Source: Phycisphaerae bacterium (GTDB lineage Bacteria; Planctomycetota; Phycisphaerae; UBA1845; Fen-1342). From it: a stretch of DNA of 64,000 nt. Both the position numbers and the translations under genes were made by a program. The notes under the pieces were generated by a model. It had not been told where the DNA came from, searched no databases, and saw nothing but the letters and a program-made list of their open reading frames with translations. This document shows positions 33,401 through 41,830 of this stretch, piece after piece. How positions within the stretch are numbered: position 1 is the stretch's first letter; the number at the start of each line of letters is the position of its first letter. The stretch covers positions 1 through 64,000 of the forward strand of contig JANQFV010000002.1 of the NCBI GenBank assembly GCA_028277645.1, given 5' to 3'.

Positions 33401-35532
33401 TGATCGAGTTGGGCCAGGTACTCGCGACCCGGACTGTGCCGGTCGGCGTCGATCATCACTTGCACGTACAGCGTGAGCGCTTCACGGATTCGCCCGTCCG
33501 CCGGCAGAGGATCTTCGATCAAGCCGTGCAGGACCTGCTCGGCGGCTGTGTGATCGTCGTTTTGAACGAACTTACGCGCCATGCGCAGGCGCGTGCGTGC
33601 GAGCGTGTCTACTGTGAGATTGCGTTGGGCGTCCTCCATCTCGAAAGTGTCGAGCATGTTCTGCAGGGTCTGCTCGGCCGCGACCAGATCATCTTGCGCT
33701 AGCAGGATCTGTGCGCGGCGATACTGACTGACCAGATCACCGCCGGTGAGCGCTTCGACCTGCTCCTGGGCGCGCTCCGTCTGGCCGGCGCGGGCCCGTG
33801 CGACCGCCAGTGCGGTCGCTAGGCGGTCGTCGTTGGGGTAGCTGGGCTGGTAGCGCTCGAGCACTTCGATCGCCTGGGGCAGACGATCGAGTCGTGACAG
33901 GATTTCCGCGGTGGTCTGGATCAGGCCAAGCGGCGGTGTGCGCCCGAGCCCCTGCTCGTAGAGTTGCATTCCCTGGAGCGCGTTGCGCTGCGCTTCGCCG
34001 ATTTGTCCTTCTTTGAGATACAGCTCGGCCAGATGCTCGATCGGTAGTTTCGTGATGCCCAGGGTGCCCCAGTAGATCGGGGGCGGGGCCTGGAAACTCT
34101 GGGCTTTTTGCTGAGCAGCTTCAAAGGCGGTGATGGCAGCGCGGACGTCCTCCTGGATGCGCGCAAACTCACCCATCATGTAATGCGTAACGGCTTGATC
34201 GGGGTATTTGGTTTGGGCATCGTCCAGGAACACCTGCGCGCGCTCCAGAATCGCGGCGCGCGCAGCACGGTCGGCTGAGCGTTCGAAGTAGTCCACCGCG
34301 GTGGCGAGCGCGTCATGAAGCATGCGGAGACGGCGGGCCTCCGTGTACTGCGCGCGGATGTTCTCCTGCCACAGCATCAGCGTGTCCTGCGCGGCCTGCT
34401 CGAAGATATCCAGGGCGGCCGAGTAGCGTTCCGACAGCGGTCGCGGCTGATCGGGATCCGGCCCCGCGGACATGCGTGCCATCTCAGCTTGAATAGCGTA
34501 CGCGCTGAACACGGCCGGATCGCGCTCCTGGGCGTCCGACGCGTACCGGGCAATCTCGGCCATGCGCTCTTCGCGCTGTTCGTGCGACAGGTCGTCGTAG
34601 TCCAGGCCGAGACTTAACCGCAGGTGTTGGGCCATGGCCAGGGGCAGGTCGGCGTCGTCCGGATTCTCTTCCAGGCCTGAGGTGAGAATCGGTCGGCAGC
34701 GTGCCAGAACCTCGCCTGCCTCAGATTCGCGCTGCCGTGAAATGAGCAGGCGGGCGTACTCCTCGGCCACGTATTCGAGCCGCACAAGCAAAGGTGGACT
34801 GTCGGTGCGTTGTTCGGCGGCAGCCGCGAGAATCTCAAACCGCTCGCGCAAACCGTTCTCCGACATCTCGGCCAGTTCGTCGCGCGTGGCGCCGCGCGTT
34901 TGCGCAGCGCGCAGCGCCGTGCGGGACTCGCGCTCGTGCAGCATGACGCGCGTGATCGCAACGCGCGGTTCGGTGGGGGCCAGCTCGACGGCACGACGCA
35001 CTTCATCATCCGCTGCGCCCGTCTCGCCCGGTGCACCCAGGGCCCACTCCGCGCGGGCGTGGGACACGAGCGCCAAAACGTTGTCGGGCTGGACTTCGAG
35101 CAGAGACGCGGCGTAATCGCGACGGAGCTGCTCCATCCCCTCGCCGAGACTACGGCCGGTCAGCATTTGGAATTCCCAGAACCCATCGAGCAGCGCGGTC
35201 AGCCAGACCGGGTCCGACGGCTGATTGACATGCGCAGCGTGCAGGAGGGCGCGCCAGTTTGCGAGATCACCCAACTCGAAGACGCAGCGGGCCGCTTCGA
35301 GCAGGTAGCGCTGTTCTTCTTCATTGCTGGCGATGTAGGCCTGGCGATAGCTGTTGGCGGCTTTGCGCAGGTCGCCGCCGGTCTCGAACTGCTGGGCTTT
35401 GCGTTCGAACACTTCGGGGTTGCGCCGCGTGGCCTGCCAGATGATCAGCGTGACCACGGAGACCGTGGCGACCATGCCCATCACGGTGAGGAACGCAACC
35501 AGATTTGTGTTGAGTTTCTTCTGCTTTGCCAT
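30415..35532 (-). CDS. Giant membrane-anchored TPR protein of the exosortase/EPS locus
   Basis: 1705 residues. One N-terminal membrane helix (residues ~11-32, 'LVAFLTVMGMVATVSVVTLIIW') then almost continuous TPR units to the end, for example 'RKAANSYRQAYIASNEEEQRYLLEAA', 'ALERAVALNPHQFEARRLLILAYERR', 'AMNNLAYLLVTGDGDLYRPQEARTYAERL' and 'TYLHLGQVYLAQHRDVEAERVLSRGL'. GGGAG precedes ATG 35532. Proteobacterial exosortase loci carry a shorter TPR protein (PrsT type) in a similar position; this may be the planctomycete counterpart, acting as a scaffold in the periplasm for polysaccharide assembly. That role is inferred from context. Confidence 0.8.
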   Translation of the reverse strand: MAKQKKLNTNLVAFLTVMGMVATVSVVTLIIWQATRRNPEVFERKAQQFETGGDLRKAANSYRQAYIASNEEEQRYLLEAARCVFELGDLANWRALLHAAHVNQPSDPVWLTALLDGFWEFQMLTGRSLGEGMEQLRRDYAASLLEVQPDNVLALVSHARAEWALGAPGETGAADDEVRRAVELAPTEPRVAITRVMLHERESRTALRAAQTRGATRDELAEMSENGLRERFEILAAAAEQRTDSPPLLVRLEYVAEEYARLLISRQRESEAGEVLARCRPILTSGLEENPDDADLPLAMAQHLRLSLGLDYDDLSHEQREERMAEIARYASDAQERDPAVFSAYAIQAEMARMSAGPDPDQPRPLSERYSAALDIFEQAAQDTLMLWQENIRAQYTEARRLRMLHDALATAVDYFERSADRAARAAILERAQVFLDDAQTKYPDQAVTHYMMGEFARIQEDVRAAITAFEAAQQKAQSFQAPPPIYWGTLGITKLPIEHLAELYLKEGQIGEAQRNALQGMQLYEQGLGRTPPLGLIQTTAEILSRLDRLPQAIEVLERYQPSYPNDDRLATALAVARARAGQTERAQEQVEALTGGDLVSQYRRAQILLAQDDLVAAEQTLQNMLDTFEMEDAQRNLTVDTLARTRLRMARKFVQNDDHTAAEQVLHGLIEDPLPADGRIREALTLYVQVMIDADRHSPGREYLAQLDQNPPRPNMQRVLRQHTLFLSEEDTQARDEQMLALIAENEDAQARVQEFYSFYISRDEFGKAAPYLAELRELDPNNTSYTEREFNLQLVLEDFDAAANLLVELSQYDDGRGLDRAGGATYRAQLALARDGAEGAETAITEYQTALRELPKDADLEVELGRAFLLANRMTEGIEALERAVALNPHQFEARRLLILAYERRANEAFEEDERARYEAKITEHLDVARKLWPREPEVLAAVQRTREREAPLTAITTARAAWEAAPEDPQKANALGRLYARVASTLSGDPSAEARTQLEQADSFFHAALDTLTEMPQLQLARSASAFYLGAGQIDTGEQVLREVLDQQTGGFKVRAQLLLATYLSEAGVVDAAEREFQEAQRMAHAEVVEPEERAMLDRQVGLAFIEFYKRNDLNAQVVEVCRWLLDRLGPTSEGIRSVRLQLIEGLLTTDALTDAESEIEQYLRDFGAQDLGGLMARAQLRLQRNRRMAAMEDLDQILRLDPKQVWARYTRGTLAAQRGQHDRALEDLLEARSLIRSPNMLFEVHDRLARVYARTGQLDLAERELRAQLDMLGDAEQSAAARQQVIAKIVRLLYVQGKQFDRAQQLISEYMERYPSEATWPYELGALFESRAQSLEAQAARATAQNDTRRAGELKQQARDSYEAAAPYFQRAAERAGQANPRALDTSTVARVRVLTNADRAREALDVIANYPLPRLSAAAQVEAAKALMAVGDDSAAQARWRNALTDTVQRSSSLAGVVLNQMRAAMIDAHGSEDGNARIEALLRELNDGVPTSSPASLRLRLLLASNLANRGANESAIPMLRDLVAEAAPRTSERVEAMLLLARAQDEAGDTAAAVQTYRDLLAQMPRHIIAMNNLAYLLVTGDGDLYRPQEARTYAERLWPLVSGDPAGAVILDTVGWVFFKNEDYDLAAAALEESLGLDDESNPTTYLHLGQVYLAQHRDVEAERVLSRGLTLAREGAGRDADELIPQFEAELAKTR

Positions 35533-35549
35533 TGGCGCACTCCCTCTCT

Positions 35550-36392
35550 CTATTTCTCCGAGCCGGTCGATTCAGCGGCAGGTGCGAAGTGGCTGAGATC
35601 GAAGTGGTCCTCGAACAGGACCGGCATCAAGCGGGCCAGCAGCGGCTCCAGGCCGCGCACGCACGCGTCAAAGGACTCGTCGGCGGACAGGGTACCCGAC
35701 TGCGGGAACGTAACCTCGATCTTGGCGAAGTACCCATAGCGCTGAAAGAGATTCGTCTGAACCAGGCGCACCTCGTCGCGTGTAGTTGCATACTTACCGT
35801 TCGTGTGGAAGAAGTACAGCACAGTCAGGACGCCGGCGCTGACGCCCGACGTCATCTGCATGGCCTGTGACGTTCGGAACTGGATCACGCGCACGGGGAT
35901 CGTGTCGTCCGGCGCGCCGACGCCGGGGATGTGGACATCGACGAAGTCCTTGCGCACCGCGTCCCAGCCGCCGGCCAGGTAGCACACATCGGGCACGTGC
36001 GGGACCATATCGGGTTTGCCGGTGTAGTAGGTCAGGAACAGGTGCACCCGGCTCGTGGGTGCTGCTGCGGGGACGGCGGTGTCGGTCAGGTAGACCTGCA
36101 AGAACTCCCGCGTGCCGAGCGACTGGATCGCATCTTCGGAGATCTTGATCTCGTCCGAGTCCGGATGCCGCTCGTATCGCGGCCCGAGGCGGTCGAAGTC
36201 CAGGAACTGCAGGGGCTGTTTCAGCGGAACGGCCTGCTTGCGAAGGTAGAGCCCCAGGCGCTCCGGCAGGACCTGAACGCCGATGGCCGACGTGGCGAGC
36301 ACGACCAGGCAGACCAACATCCGGGCGCTGGGGCGCGACGCGTCCGTCGGCGTGCGTGTCGAGTCGTTCTTGGGGGCAGGGGCGGTTGTCAT
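35550..36392 (-). CDS. epsI: EpsI-family exosortase-associated protein
   Basis: 280 residues. N-terminal membrane anchor ('MLVCLVVLATSAIGVQVLP'), then the DUF3485/EpsI domain with the hallmark 'HVPDVCYLAGGWDAV' (~residue 145), matching H-x-P-x-x-C-Y-x-x-x-G-W. The family accompanies exosortases, often fused to them, and is needed for exopolysaccharide production; its conserved Cys/His suggest an enzymatic or sorting role. It sits 39 bases after the exosortase stop and 17 bases before the giant TPR gene. Confidence 0.88.
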   Translation of the reverse strand: MTTAPAPKNDSTRTPTDASRPSARMLVCLVVLATSAIGVQVLPERLGLYLRKQAVPLKQPLQFLDFDRLGPRYERHPDSDEIKISEDAIQSLGTREFLQVYLTDTAVPAAAPTSRVHLFLTYYTGKPDMVPHVPDVCYLAGGWDAVRKDFVDVHIPGVGAPDDTIPVRVIQFRTSQAMQMTSGVSAGVLTVLYFFHTNGKYATTRDEVRLVQTNLFQRYGYFAKIEVTFPQSGTLSADESFDACVRGLEPLLARLMPVLFEDHFDLSHFAPAAESTGSEK

Positions 36393-36431
36393 TACACTCG
36401 ATTCAATGCAGTTCTCGCGGCGAACGGGGCA

Positions 36432-37367
36432 TCACGCCGCCGGTGACTCCGCTTCGGGCTCGTCGACGAACAGGTGGTCGAGCACCCAGGCGATTCCGCT
36501 GAAGATGCCAAAGGCGAGGAGGATCACGGCGAGCCCGAGCATCATGTGATAAGTGCCGTGGGCGTACTTGGGATCCACGAACACCGTCAGCCAGCAGGTC
36601 ACGGTAACTCGGATGAAGTTGCAGAACGTTGCAATCGGCACGCAGGCGGCGATGAGGATCAGACGTTGCCACCAGGGTCGGGCAGACATGAAGGCCACCG
36701 CGACACCGACAGCGCAGAGCGTGACGGTGCTGCGCATGCCGCTGCACGCATCGGCCACGCCGATCTGGTGGCGCTGACCTTCGTACCAGAACTCCAAATT
36801 CGAGCCGACCCGCTCGGCCTCCAGGCCGGGGATCAACTCGAGCACGGTGCTGGCAACCGTCGCGGCCATGCGGCGCAGTGGGTCAGTCAACGCCACGTAA
36901 ATGCGCTGGGGCATCGGGATGGCGAAGAACAGGTACAACCAGGGTACCCACGCGTGCCATAACACGGGCAGTCCGCAAAGCAGGATGATCACGCCGAGCA
37001 GGGTGATCATCATGGACAGGTCCTGGGCGTAGGCGAATTTCACCACTCCGGAAAGTGCCGCGACGAAGAGCAGCAACCCGCCGAGCATGAGCGGTGCCCC
37101 CACCCAGGCAAATCGAATCGGGCACGTCCTGATCTGGTCCCACTTGAGATAGATCAGGTAGGCACTGAACAGGGGAATCAACGGGCCGTGCGACCAGTCC
37201 AACTCGTAGACCCAGGCATGTACCAGACGCCCGAACGGAGGGATAAAGTCCAGGAGATTCCAGAAGGTCGCGACGAACGCGACGGCGACCAACGCGGCTT
37301 TCGCTTTCGCGGGTTGGTCGAACCGGATCGTTCGAGGCCGGAAGATGGTCGCAGGAGCGGTTGCCAT
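36432..37367 (-). CDS. Exosortase/archaeosortase-family membrane transpeptidase
   Basis: 311 residues from ATG 37367 (the upstream extension is rejected). About eight membrane helices. Catalytic triad motifs: Cys ~208 in 'GVADACSGMRSTVTL', Arg ~253 in 'CNFIRVTVTCW', His ~270/274 in 'YAHGTYHMMLG'; an additional 'DWSHGPLIPLF' near the N-terminus is typical. Exosortases recognise PEP-CTERM-like tails and release or modify the protein at the membrane, coupled to exopolysaccharide. No such tail is seen on any secreted protein in the window. 19 bases separate it from the Wza-like gene upstream. Confidence 0.93.
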   Translation of the reverse strand: MATAPATIFRPRTIRFDQPAKAKAALVAVAFVATFWNLLDFIPPFGRLVHAWVYELDWSHGPLIPLFSAYLIYLKWDQIRTCPIRFAWVGAPLMLGGLLLFVAALSGVVKFAYAQDLSMMITLLGVIILLCGLPVLWHAWVPWLYLFFAIPMPQRIYVALTDPLRRMAATVASTVLELIPGLEAERVGSNLEFWYEGQRHQIGVADACSGMRSTVTLCAVGVAVAFMSARPWWQRLILIAACVPIATFCNFIRVTVTCWLTVFVDPKYAHGTYHMMLGLAVILLAFGIFSGIAWVLDHLFVDEPEAESPAA

Positions 37368-37386
37368 GTGCGAGCTTCCAGAAAAA

Positions 37387-38967
37387 TCAGAATGACAACC
37401 CACGCTGCGCACGCTCCTGCCGCGCCACCGTTTCCGGATTGGTACGACCACCATACGAGTCTTTGTCAGCAAAGTTGCGGTCGTATACGAAGCCGAACCC
37501 GTAGGTGAATCGGAACGAATTACGGAGGACGAAGAGGAACGGCGCCGCGACGTGCGTGCCGATGTTTACAATGTCGTTATCTCGCAGAAACAGGTCGTCC
37601 TCGAGTCCGGCGAAGATGGCGTCCAGATTCACCGGAATGACCAGTTCCTTGTCAGTGCCCGGTTCGCGCCGGATGATCTCGCAACGTTGCGGCCAGGCCA
37701 GTACGGAGAAGCCGCCGGAGACGGCAACCGCCTGCTTGATCGTGATCTCGCGACCGCCGAGGGCATAGACGCCGGGGCGGTTGATCTCGCCCATCATGTA
37801 GAACACACCCGTATCGGGCGGCACGTGGAGCACATCCTTGCTGCGCAGCACGATGTTATAGCGCGGGTTGCCGGATTTCAGGGCCGGGACGTCGATCTCG
37901 ATGACTCTTTGCTCAAGTGCGAATTCCTCAACATCATCCCAGTCAAACGGCTGATCCAGCACCTCTTCGTCGACGGCGTCCGTCTCGATAGGCGTCACAA
38001 CCTCGGGGGGTGCGGCTGTCACGTCGGATCGGACGACCTGGCCGGTCTGAGGATCGAAGATCAACGGCGGGAAATCCGGCTCTCCCGGTGTCTGTACGGC
38101 GCGGGTCGTGGGCGGTTCGGCGGGCGCGGATTGCGGGGTGAGAACTTCCGCAAGGTCTTCGTGTGTGGGCGGAGGCGGATCGTCGCTATTCAGTGTTCGC
38201 GCCGCGGCCAGGCCCAAGCCACTGGAGAAATCGCGGTGTTCATCCTCAATCGGGACCGGAATAACCAGGTCTGTAGGTGATTCGGTCGGTGCGTCGGACG
38301 GCCCCGCCGAACTGGAGACGGGGGCGGTAGCGCTCGCGCGCCGGATGATGTACGCGTACCTGGCGGTCGCGGCGATATCACCGATCGTAGCGAGCGCGTC
38401 GAGCACGCGCATGTCGGGATCGGTGATAGGGTAGGTGCCAGGAGCGCTGACGGCGCCCAGGGCGCTGAATGTTCGCCCCCGACGGGCCGCGGCGAACACG
38501 AGCACAACCGGTTCGGGCAGGATTCCAGCTTCGATCAGGCGCGCACGGAGCTCCTGCTCGACTTCGGCGTCGGTCATCCCGGCGACTTTGATCGAGCCCA
38601 GTTCGGGGATCCGGATCTCGCCCTGCGTGTTGATTTCGAGGTTTACCCCGAAGGGTGTCCCTTGATCCAAGAGGTCGTTGATGGTTACGGAGATAACGTC
38701 GCCGGGTGCGAGTCGATACTCGTCGGCCCAGGCCACCAGATCGTCCGCATTCGGTTCGGTCGCGTTGGGGAGACCCGGTGGAGTCTCACGGGGCGACAGC
38801 ACGCGGCGAATGCCGGTCTCGTAGACGTCGCGGCCGAAGCGACCAACCTTGGTGGGATCGAACAGGCTGTTGGGCGGGAGAGCGGCGCATCCAGCGAGGA
38901 ACAGCAGCGCGAGGTGCAGCGACGCACACCCCACGGACGCTACACCGAGCGTTCTCCGTGATCCCAT
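37387..38967 (-). CDS. Wza-type polysaccharide export lipoprotein with SLBB domain
   Basis: 526 residues from ATG 38967, chosen because it gives a proper lipoprotein signal ('LHLALLFLAGC', lipobox L-A-G-C). 'YRLAPGDVISVTINDLLDQG' and 'INTQGEIRIPELGSIKVAGMT' form the Poly_export domain; 'RTFSALGAVSAPGTYPI' starts a first SLBB-like unit. An extra Pro/Thr-rich acidic insert (~205-340) follows, and 'FYMMGEINRPGVYALGGREITIKQAVAVSGG' is a second SLBB unit. Forms the outer-membrane polysaccharide channel. First gene of the exosortase operon. Confidence 0.88.
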   Translation of the reverse strand: MGSRRTLGVASVGCASLHLALLFLAGCAALPPNSLFDPTKVGRFGRDVYETGIRRVLSPRETPPGLPNATEPNADDLVAWADEYRLAPGDVISVTINDLLDQGTPFGVNLEINTQGEIRIPELGSIKVAGMTDAEVEQELRARLIEAGILPEPVVLVFAAARRGRTFSALGAVSAPGTYPITDPDMRVLDALATIGDIAATARYAYIIRRASATAPVSSSAGPSDAPTESPTDLVIPVPIEDEHRDFSSGLGLAAARTLNSDDPPPPTHEDLAEVLTPQSAPAEPPTTRAVQTPGEPDFPPLIFDPQTGQVVRSDVTAAPPEVVTPIETDAVDEEVLDQPFDWDDVEEFALEQRVIEIDVPALKSGNPRYNIVLRSKDVLHVPPDTGVFYMMGEINRPGVYALGGREITIKQAVAVSGGFSVLAWPQRCEIIRREPGTDKELVIPVNLDAIFAGLEDDLFLRDNDIVNIGTHVAAPFLFVLRNSFRFTYGFGFVYDRNFADKDSYGGRTNPETVARQERAQRGLSF

Positions 38968-39397
38968 TCGATACTCCGCTCCGCGACGCACCCCCACGGG
39001 CACGCCGGTATACCGTATGTGCGTTGTCGGCAGAAAGCGTCCGACCGCACCGCCAGGCGACAGGTCTCGCGGTGGCGGCACCCGCGGCGATAAGAGGGGC
39101 ATTTGTAACCCCTGCCGCGCGCAGGTGTCAATCACGGCAGGCTGGCCGGGCGAACGACACGCTCGGGTGAGGTACGCCTGGCGCCCCGACCGGTTCGCCC
39201 GCCAGCGAAACCGGAGACCAATCGGTGACAATTATCGGCTGGTCCGCGTCCCGCTCTTGCGGAGACTTGCCCTGCACGGCACGGCGGCTACGGCCCGTCG
39301 AAGCTGCCACGCGTGGGGCGACGCCAGGCTCATCATTGGGCCCAGCGCGACCGATAGAACAGGCGATTGCGTAGTTCCCCTGATTGCACCAGGAACG
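38968..39397. other. Divergent intergenic region between the EPS operon and the acyltransferase gene
   Basis: 430 bases. Open frames run through it on both strands as GC-rich shadows, but none has family similarity or a ribosome site. It should contain the promoters of both the minus-strand exosortase operon and the plus-strand acyltransferase; no confident -10/-35 pair was found. Confidence 0.4.
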
Positions 39398-40153
39398 ATG
39401 AGCCACTTTCGCGATGACAAACCCGGCCTTCGCACACTGATCCTTGGGGCGGGCGGCCACGGGCGCGTCGTTCTCGACATCCTCCTGCACGGCGGTGGGC
39501 ACAACGTCGTGGGGTTCCTCGACAACAATCCCCAACTGCAGGGGCGCCGAGTCGATGGAGTGCCCGTGTGCGGGACAGTCGACGAAGTTGCCGAGATCGC
39601 ACGGGCCATGCGTATCGACGGCGTGGTTGTTGCGATCGGCGATAACGGGGTCCGTCAGGGGCTGGCACGCGAGGTGGAGGGACTTGGCATCCCGCTCTTG
39701 ACGGCTGTCCATCCATCGGCCACGCTGGCGCACAACGCCACCGTGGGGCGAAATGTCGTAATTGCTGCTGGTGTCGTTGTTTGCGCTCACTGCCAAATCG
39801 GAGATTCCGTGATTCTCAACACGGGGGCCATCGTTGATCATCAGACGATGGTCGGTGAGGCCGCGCATATTTGCCCTGGCGTTCGGATCGCCGGCCGGGT
39901 GAAAATCGAGTCCGGCGTGTTTGTCGGAATCGGGGCGACGGTCATTCCGAAGGTCACGCTGGGCTGCGAGTCCGTCATTGGGGCGGGAGCGGTTGTGATC
40001 GGTGACGTTGAACCTCTCTCTACGGTGGTCGGCGTGCCGGCCCGTGCGGTTGCGAGCACGGCGACGGATGATGACGCACGGGCGCTGATCGCCCCTGCCC
40101 GCCCGAGAGAGGGTGACCGCAACAGCTTATTCGTCGCTACGGACCTTACCTGA
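39398..40153 (+). CDS. NeuD/PglD-family sugar O- or N-acyltransferase
   Basis: 251 residues from ATG 39398, with AGGA just upstream. N-terminal Rossmann-like 'LILGAGGHGRVVLDILL' is the PglD UDP-sugar-binding motif; the C-terminal half is a left-handed beta-helix of hexapeptide repeats ('ATVGRNVVIAAGVVVCAHCQ', 'GVRIAGRVKIESGVFVGIGA', 'IPKVTLGCESVIGAGAVV') with 'VDHQTMVGE' carrying the catalytic-type His. It acylates a nucleotide sugar or surface glycan, which fits the neighbouring polysaccharide operon. Its last 27 bases overlap the 3' end of the convergent GTPase gene. Confidence 0.87.
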   Translation: MSHFRDDKPGLRTLILGAGGHGRVVLDILLHGGGHNVVGFLDNNPQLQGRRVDGVPVCGTVDEVAEIARAMRIDGVVVAIGDNGVRQGLAREVEGLGIPLLTAVHPSATLAHNATVGRNVVIAAGVVVCAHCQIGDSVILNTGAIVDHQTMVGEAAHICPGVRIAGRVKIESGVFVGIGATVIPKVTLGCESVIGAGAVVIGDVEPLSTVVGVPARAVASTATDDDARALIAPARPREGDRNSLFVATDLT

Positions 40154-41830
40154 ACCCGCGATGATCCGGTTGATGGCGTCAGCCTGGGCGCCGATGGGCT
40201 GTACCCAGAGGTTGGCAGCCTCCGCCTGGAGGGCCTTGAGGCGCGTGCGATGCTCGCCCGCCGATCTTGCCGCTGAGGTGAGCGCGTTCGTCAGTGCCTG
40301 CTCAAGCGTTGTCAGGGCCGCATCCAATCCCGCGCCGAGCGCCCCGAGCACGATCCGGTCCGTGGCGGGGCGGAGTGCGCGGTCAGCGATGTACGGAACC
40401 GCCCAGGCGATGAGGACGAGCAGTGCGCTGTGAACGGCGAACGGCGTGCCCAGGAAGGTGGTTTCGCCAGTCGTTGCGGTGTGATAGCCGCGCACGACGG
40501 CCCAGGCGATCCAGAGCACGGCCATGCTCGGCAGGAATGCGGTCAGGAAGCCGGTGATGCGGCGCAGCGTGCGGGTCAGCGCGGTGCCAGGCTGGGCGAG
40601 CGCAGCACGGACCTGATCGAGAATGACTGCCTCGACAGTTTCCGGGGCCGCCTCGGCGACTGTCTCCAGCCTCTGTCGGGTGACTTGGGGGGCCACACCG
40701 GTTTTTCGTAGCTCCAGTTCGGCGGCATCGATCCAGGTCCGGAGCTTGGCAACACACCAGGAGTCGAACACGGATCCGATGACAGCCGCGAGCTCGTCGG
40801 GTTCGCTGTTAGGTTCGGGGACCTGGTTGGTGGCGCGGCCGCGGAGCTCGACCCGGATGCGGTCTGCGGCGCGGGCCAGCCAGCCACGACGTGTGGCACA
40901 GCGGGCGGCGGCGGCCTGGAACTGCCACGTGAGTCCCTCTCGAATCGTCGCAGCGCACTTGAGCCACCGCTCACGAGCGTGGTTCTGGATCTTCTGCCAA
41001 GCGCCTTCGTCGCCGAGGCGCGGTACGGCGGCGTTCAGTACTTCCTGGAGCGCCTGAACACGGGCACGCAGGCCGAGTCGGCTCAACTCGCGCACGCCAT
41101 GCGCGTCCAGCAACTCGCGCAGAAACTGCCGCAGACGATCGAAGTCATCGTGCTCGGCCGCGGAGGCTCCGTTGGCGCAACATGTACGCAGGACCAACGG
41201 GGCGTTGAATCCGGCCTCGTGCAGAAGGCGGGCGAAATCCTCTGTCTGCGCGGGGTCGCCTTCGTCCCAGCGATTCATGATGAAGAGCCAGCCGTGCTTG
41301 TGCTCTCGCCGGAGGAGCTCGCGCCAGCCGACGTCGTCGCGATAGCGTTCCGGGCTGACGACGTAGCAGACGAGGTCGACGTGCGGGAGCCACGCGAGCG
41401 CGTTGCGGCGGTTTTCCGGCTCCGTGCTGTCGATGTCGGGCGCGTCGATCCAACACACGTCGCGGAACTCGTCGACGCGGTGGCGGTGGATCTCGATCGA
41501 GGCCGTGGGCAATTCGGACGGCAGCTTCGCCAATTCGATCGACTCGTGGACGTAGAGAGTGACCTCGCGCGATGTGGGGCGCTCTTCGCCCACGCGGGCG
41601 ATGCGCTGTCCGGCGATACGGTTGAGCAGGCTGCTCTTGCCGACGCCGGTGCCGCCGAAGAGGGCCACGACCAGCGGGCGGGCGGCGGCTTCCGTGAAGA
41701 TGTCGTCAGGCGAGCGGCGTTCGAGCTCCGCGAGGGCGGCGATGTCGAACTCGCTGAGCCACTCGTCGGCATGGGCGCTCGCGAACCATGCTTCCACCCG
41801 GGTTAGCAGCTCCCGGAAGCGGTCGGTCAT
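40127..41830 (-). CDS. Dynamin-like GTPase, second of a tandem pair, membrane anchored
   Basis: 567 residues from ATG 41830, overlapping the upstream GTPase stop as ATGA. G1 loop 'VALFGGTGVGKSSLLNRIAG' (~residues 52-72), G3 'CWIDAPDIDSTE', G4-like 'FIMNRWDEGD'. Helical middle, then two membrane helices near 440-500 ('FLTAFLPSMAVLWIAWAVVRGY' and 'VHSALLVLIAWAVPYIA') and a helical tail. The G-domain plus membrane helices resemble bacterial dynamin-like proteins or YfjP-type GTPases. It likely acts with its neighbour as a hetero-oligomer on the membrane; inferred. Overlaps the convergent acyltransferase by 27 bases. Confidence 0.78.
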   Translation of the reverse strand: MTDRFRELLTRVEAWFASAHADEWLSEFDIAALAELERRSPDDIFTEAAARPLVVALFGGTGVGKSSLLNRIAGQRIARVGEERPTSREVTLYVHESIELAKLPSELPTASIEIHRHRVDEFRDVCWIDAPDIDSTEPENRRNALAWLPHVDLVCYVVSPERYRDDVGWRELLRREHKHGWLFIMNRWDEGDPAQTEDFARLLHEAGFNAPLVLRTCCANGASAAEHDDFDRLRQFLRELLDAHGVRELSRLGLRARVQALQEVLNAAVPRLGDEGAWQKIQNHARERWLKCAATIREGLTWQFQAAAARCATRRGWLARAADRIRVELRGRATNQVPEPNSEPDELAAVIGSVFDSWCVAKLRTWIDAAELELRKTGVAPQVTRQRLETVAEAAPETVEAVILDQVRAALAQPGTALTRTLRRITGFLTAFLPSMAVLWIAWAVVRGYHTATTGETTFLGTPFAVHSALLVLIAWAVPYIADRALRPATDRIVLGALGAGLDAALTTLEQALTNALTSAARSAGEHRTRLKALQAEAANLWVQPIGAQADAINRIIAGSGKVRSDE

